From the NCBI GenBank assembly GCA_963774155.1, contig CAVZDW010000008.1, positions 310,001 to 374,000 of the forward strand: 64,000 nucleotides of DNA. Reading direction: 5' to 3'. The notes beneath the pieces are model-generated. The model was not told the origin of the DNA. It saw only the letters and a list, made by a program, of their open reading frames with translations, and did not search any database. The translations under genes were made by a program, and so were the position numbers. This stretch comes from DASSUW01 sp963774155. Its GTDB lineage: Bacteria > Actinomycetota > Thermoleophilia > Solirubrobacterales > Solirubrobacteraceae. Shown here piece by piece: positions 60,405 to 64,000 of this stretch. The first letter of the stretch is position 1; every line of letters starts with the position of its first letter.

Positions 60405-61442
60405 ATGGAAGCCGGACTAATCGCGCTGATCGTCGTCGCGCTGTTCCTGTTGATCGTGGCGGCGTCCGCGGTGCGGATCGTGCCGCAGGCACGGGCGGGC
60501 ATCGTGGAGCGGCTCGGCCGCTACGCCCGGACGCTCGACCCCGGGCTGACCCTGATCATCCCGTTCATCGACCGCGTCAAGCCGCTGCTCGACCTGCGCG
60601 AGCAGGTGGTCTCCTTCCCGCCCCAGCCGGTGATCACCGAGGACAACCTGGTGGTGGGGATCGACACCGTCATCTACTTCACGATCACCGACGCGAAAGC
60701 GGTCACCTACGAGGTCGCCAATCCGCTGCAGGCGATCGAGCAGCTCACCGTCACCACCCTGCGCAACGTGATCGGCGGACTGACGCTGGAGGAGACGCTG
60801 ACCTCGCGCGACAACGTCAACTCGCAGCTGCGCGTCGTGCTCGACGAGGCGACCGGCCGGTGGGGCATCCGCGTCAACCGCGTCGAGCTGAAGTCGGTCG
60901 AGCCGCCGCGCACCGTCCAGGAGGCGATGGAGAAGCAGATGCGGGCCGAGCGCGACCGGCGCGCCACCATCCTCACGGCTGAGGGCGTCAAGCAGTCGGC
61001 GATCCTGACCGCCGAGGGCGACAAGCAGTCGGCCGTTCTCAAGGCCGAGGGCGCCCGCACGGCCGCCATCCTGCGCGCCGAGGGCGAGGCGAAGGCGATC
61101 GAGACCGTCTTCCAGGCCATCCACGACGGGGCGCCCGACGAGCGGCTGCTGTCGTACCAGTACCTGCAGATGCTGCCGCAGCTCGCGCAGGGGTCGGCGA
61201 ACAAGATCTTCGTGATCCCGAGCGAGTTCTCGCAGGCGCTCGGGAGCCTCACCGAGCGGCTGGCGGGCGTCGCGCCGCCGCCGCCGCCGTCCCGCTCTGC
61301 GGAGGCACGGCGCGCGACCGAGGAGGCCAGCGAGGCCGCTGCGGCCGATGCGCGCGAGGCGGCCGAGGCGGCGCGCGCGGCGGAGGCGGAGGCCTCGAGC
61401 GCGCAGACCAACGCGCCGCGGCAGCTCCCGCCTAGCCCCTGA
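60405..61442 (+). CDS. SPFH/stomatin-like membrane protein (QmcA-type)
   Basis: 345 residues. An N-terminal helix (4-24) precedes the SPFH domain (VRIVPQARAGIVERLGRYARTLDPGLTLIIPFIDRV, then ITEDNLVVGIDTVIYFTI). A coiled coil with tandem ILTAEGxKQSA repeats covers residues 185-235, and an Ala/Glu-rich tail follows. It scaffolds membrane microdomains, probably with NfeD. It has the clearest Shine-Dalgarno in the window (GAGGAGG) and overlaps sthA at its end by 11 nt. Confidence 0.94.
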   Translation: MEAGLIALIVVALFLLIVAASAVRIVPQARAGIVERLGRYARTLDPGLTLIIPFIDRVKPLLDLREQVVSFPPQPVITEDNLVVGIDTVIYFTITDAKAVTYEVANPLQAIEQLTVTTLRNVIGGLTLEETLTSRDNVNSQLRVVLDEATGRWGIRVNRVELKSVEPPRTVQEAMEKQMRAERDRRATILTAEGVKQSAILTAEGDKQSAVLKAEGARTAAILRAEGEAKAIETVFQAIHDGAPDERLLSYQYLQMLPQLAQGSANKIFVIPSEFSQALGSLTERLAGVAPPPPPSRSAEARRATEEASEAAAADAREAAEAARAAEAEASSAQTNAPRQLPPSP

Positions 61443-62814
61443 TCCGGTTCGCCGCGTCGAGCGCGGCGACCTTGTAGGACTCGGCGAACGTCGGGTAGTT
61501 GAAGACCGCGGTCACGAGGAATTCGATGCCGGCATTGCCGCCCATCACGGCCTGACCGATGTGGACGAGGTCGGTCGCGCCGGTGCCGATCACGTGCACG
61601 CCCAGCAGACGACCGCTGCTCGGGTCGACGAGCAGCTTGAGCATGCCGTCCTCGTCGCCGCTCATCAGCCCGCGCGCCAGCTCGCTCCAGCGCGCCACGC
61701 CGGTCACGTACGGCACCGCTGCGTCGGTCAGCTGCTCCTCGGTCTGCCCGACCATGGCGATCTCGGGGACCGCGTAGACGCCGGTCGGCACGAGCTCCGG
61801 CAGCGTCTGCACCGGCTCGCCGAAGGCGTGCAGCGTCGCGATCCGGCCCTGCTCCATCGCGGTGGCCGCGAGGCCGCCGCCCGACACGTCGCCAACGGCG
61901 AAGATGTGCGGGACGGAGGTCCGGTGGTCCTTGTCGACCGGGATGCGTCCGCGCGTGTCGGCCTCGAGCCCGGCGTTGCCGAGCTGGAGCGTGGCGGTGT
62001 CGCCGTGGCGGCCGACCGCGTACAGCACGGTCTCGGTGACCAGCTCCTTGCCCGACGCGAGCCGCACGCGCGGCCCGCGGGCGTCGGCGTCGATGTCCAC
62101 GCCCGCGACCTGCTCGCGCAGCCGGAAGGTGACGTTCCGGCGCCGGAGCAGGTACTGGAACGCCTCGCCGATCTCGTTGTCGAGGAAGCTGAGGACGCGG
62201 TCGCGCTTGTCGACGACCGTGACCTTCGTCCCGAGCGCGCCGAACATCGAGGCGTACTCGACGCCGATCACTCCGGCGCCGACCACGATCATCGAGCGCG
62301 GTACGCGGTGCTCGAGCTTGAGCAGCCCGTCGGAGTCGATCACCGTGCGGTCGTCGAACTGGACCTCGGGCGGCCGCGCGGGCAGCGTGCCGGACGCGAT
62401 CACGATGCGGCGGGCGCGAATCGGCTCGTCGGAGTCGTGCATCTTCACCGTGTTCGCGTCCTGGAATCGCGCGTCGCCGGACAGGAGGCCGACCCGGTTG
62501 CGGCGGAACTGCTCCCGCACCACCGCGGTCTCGGCCGCCACCACGCGGGCGGTGCGGTCCATCAGCCGCTCGAGCACGGCCTGCTCGGACTCCTCGACCC
62601 GCGTCGGGTCGAGCACGTCGAGCGGGCGCTGGGCCAGCTGGTCGAGCACGGCCTCCCGCAGGGTCTTGGACGGGATCGTCCCGGTGTGGATGGAAACGCC
62701 GCCGAGCCGCTCCTTGCGCTCGGCGACGGCGACCCGCTTGCCGAGCTTGGCGGCCTGGATCGCGGCCTTCTGCCCGCTGGGCCCAGATCCGATGACGAGA
62801 AGGTCGAGCTCCAT
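61432..62814 (-). CDS. sthA: Soluble NAD(P)+ transhydrogenase
   Basis: 460 residues of the flavoprotein disulfide reductase family. FAD motif LVIGSGPSGQKAA, then GTIPSKTLREAVL, where both redox cysteines of dihydrolipoamide dehydrogenases are replaced, the mark of Si-specific transhydrogenase. The NAD site is VVGAGVIGVEYA, and the second FAD contact is HIFAVGDVSGG. It balances NADPH and NADH in the cytoplasm. Minus-strand TACGGT lies 8 nt before its ATG. Confidence 0.92.
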   Translation of the reverse strand: MELDLLVIGSGPSGQKAAIQAAKLGKRVAVAERKERLGGVSIHTGTIPSKTLREAVLDQLAQRPLDVLDPTRVEESEQAVLERLMDRTARVVAAETAVVREQFRRNRVGLLSGDARFQDANTVKMHDSDEPIRARRIVIASGTLPARPPEVQFDDRTVIDSDGLLKLEHRVPRSMIVVGAGVIGVEYASMFGALGTKVTVVDKRDRVLSFLDNEIGEAFQYLLRRRNVTFRLREQVAGVDIDADARGPRVRLASGKELVTETVLYAVGRHGDTATLQLGNAGLEADTRGRIPVDKDHRTSVPHIFAVGDVSGGGLAATAMEQGRIATLHAFGEPVQTLPELVPTGVYAVPEIAMVGQTEEQLTDAAVPYVTGVARWSELARGLMSGDEDGMLKLLVDPSSGRLLGVHVIGTGATDLVHIGQAVMGGNAGIEFLVTAVFNYPTFAESYKVAALDAANRIRG

Positions 62815-62822
62815 TGGGCCGC

Positions 62823-62832
62823 ACCGTACCCT
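62823..62832. promoter_or_regulatory. Overlapping divergent -10 hexamers of sthA and ffh
   Basis: Minus-strand TACGGT (62828-62823) lies 8 nt before the sthA ATG, and plus-strand TACCCT (62827-62832) lies 11 nt before the ffh TTG. They share two base pairs in the 29-bp gap. The layout is looser than the exact 7-nt cores at 39214 and 46268. Confidence 0.4.
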
Positions 62833-62843
62833 TTACAGAGCCA

Positions 62844-64000
<1,157 letters not shown>

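Overview
The window is very GC-rich DNA (about 70% or more by eye), densely coded, with many GTG and TTG starts and 4-nt stop/start overlaps (ATGA, GTGA, TTGA). Zinc-ribbon forms of L28 and L32, an F420-type luciferase-like oxidoreductase, an AlkZ-like protein and the core order rpmF-plsX-acpP-rnc-smc...ftsY...ffh point to an actinobacterium. Class Thermoleophilia (Solirubrobacter-like) is my best guess; this is inference, not a database match. No stretch of more than about 215 bases lacks a gene, and I see no tRNA, rRNA, CRISPR array, transposase or phage gene.

Layout. (1) 1-3.65 kb: sulfate assimilation operon cysH(end)-TSUP permease-cysD-cysN-cysC. (2) 3.6-20.2 kb: envelope or extracellular glycan locus with a large secreted protein of unknown function, a DUF2304-GT2 fusion, two secreted RTX-like proteins, two tandem GT39-like membrane glycosyltransferases, a UDP-sulfoquinovose synthase, a secreted glycoside hydrolase, a flippase-methyltransferase-GT2 operon and two more polytopic glycosyltransferase-like proteins. 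(3) 20.2-23.7 kb: riboflavin operon ribD-ribE-ribBA-ribH. (4) 23.7-34.9 kb: small secreted paralogues, LysR regulator with EamA exporter, Ser/Thr kinase, rpmB, DAK-domain protein, recG, rsmD, coaD. (5) 34.9-42.8 kb: coiled-coil protein, ABC exporter with a frameshifted permease, nuclease-like coiled-coil protein, acylphosphatase, macrodomain protein, acyl-CoA synthetase, YceD. (6) 42.8-50.4 kb: a block separating yceD from rpmF, with a polytopic membrane protein, a PQQ-type sugar dehydrogenase, an iron-type ABC importer and a GGDEF-EAL protein. (7) 50.4-64 kb: rpmF-plsX-acpP-rnc-smc, AlkZ-like and GNAT proteins, LLM oxidoreductase, ftsY, a VanX-like dipeptidase, NfeD and SPFH proteins, sthA and the start of ffh.

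How the genes fit together. Sulfate activation and reduction in region 1 would supply the sulfite used by the sulfoquinovose synthase in region 2, where the other genes could build, export and trim a sulfonated surface glycan. Regions 6 and 7 combine iron uptake, phospholipid and acyl-carrier synthesis, chromosome organisation and membrane protein targeting.

Most notable signals: four copies (7991-8130, 29797-29935, 38782-38922, 58078-58219) of an approximately 140-nt near-palindromic element, each starting 6-14 nt after a stop codon and showing paired base changes; a recurring TANNNT hexamer 6-12 nt before start codons, shared symmetrically by two divergent gene pairs; an RNase III lacking two of the usual metal-binding acidic residues and any ATG/GTG/TTG start; and an iron-transport-linked TNAGGTNGCCCTAA box.
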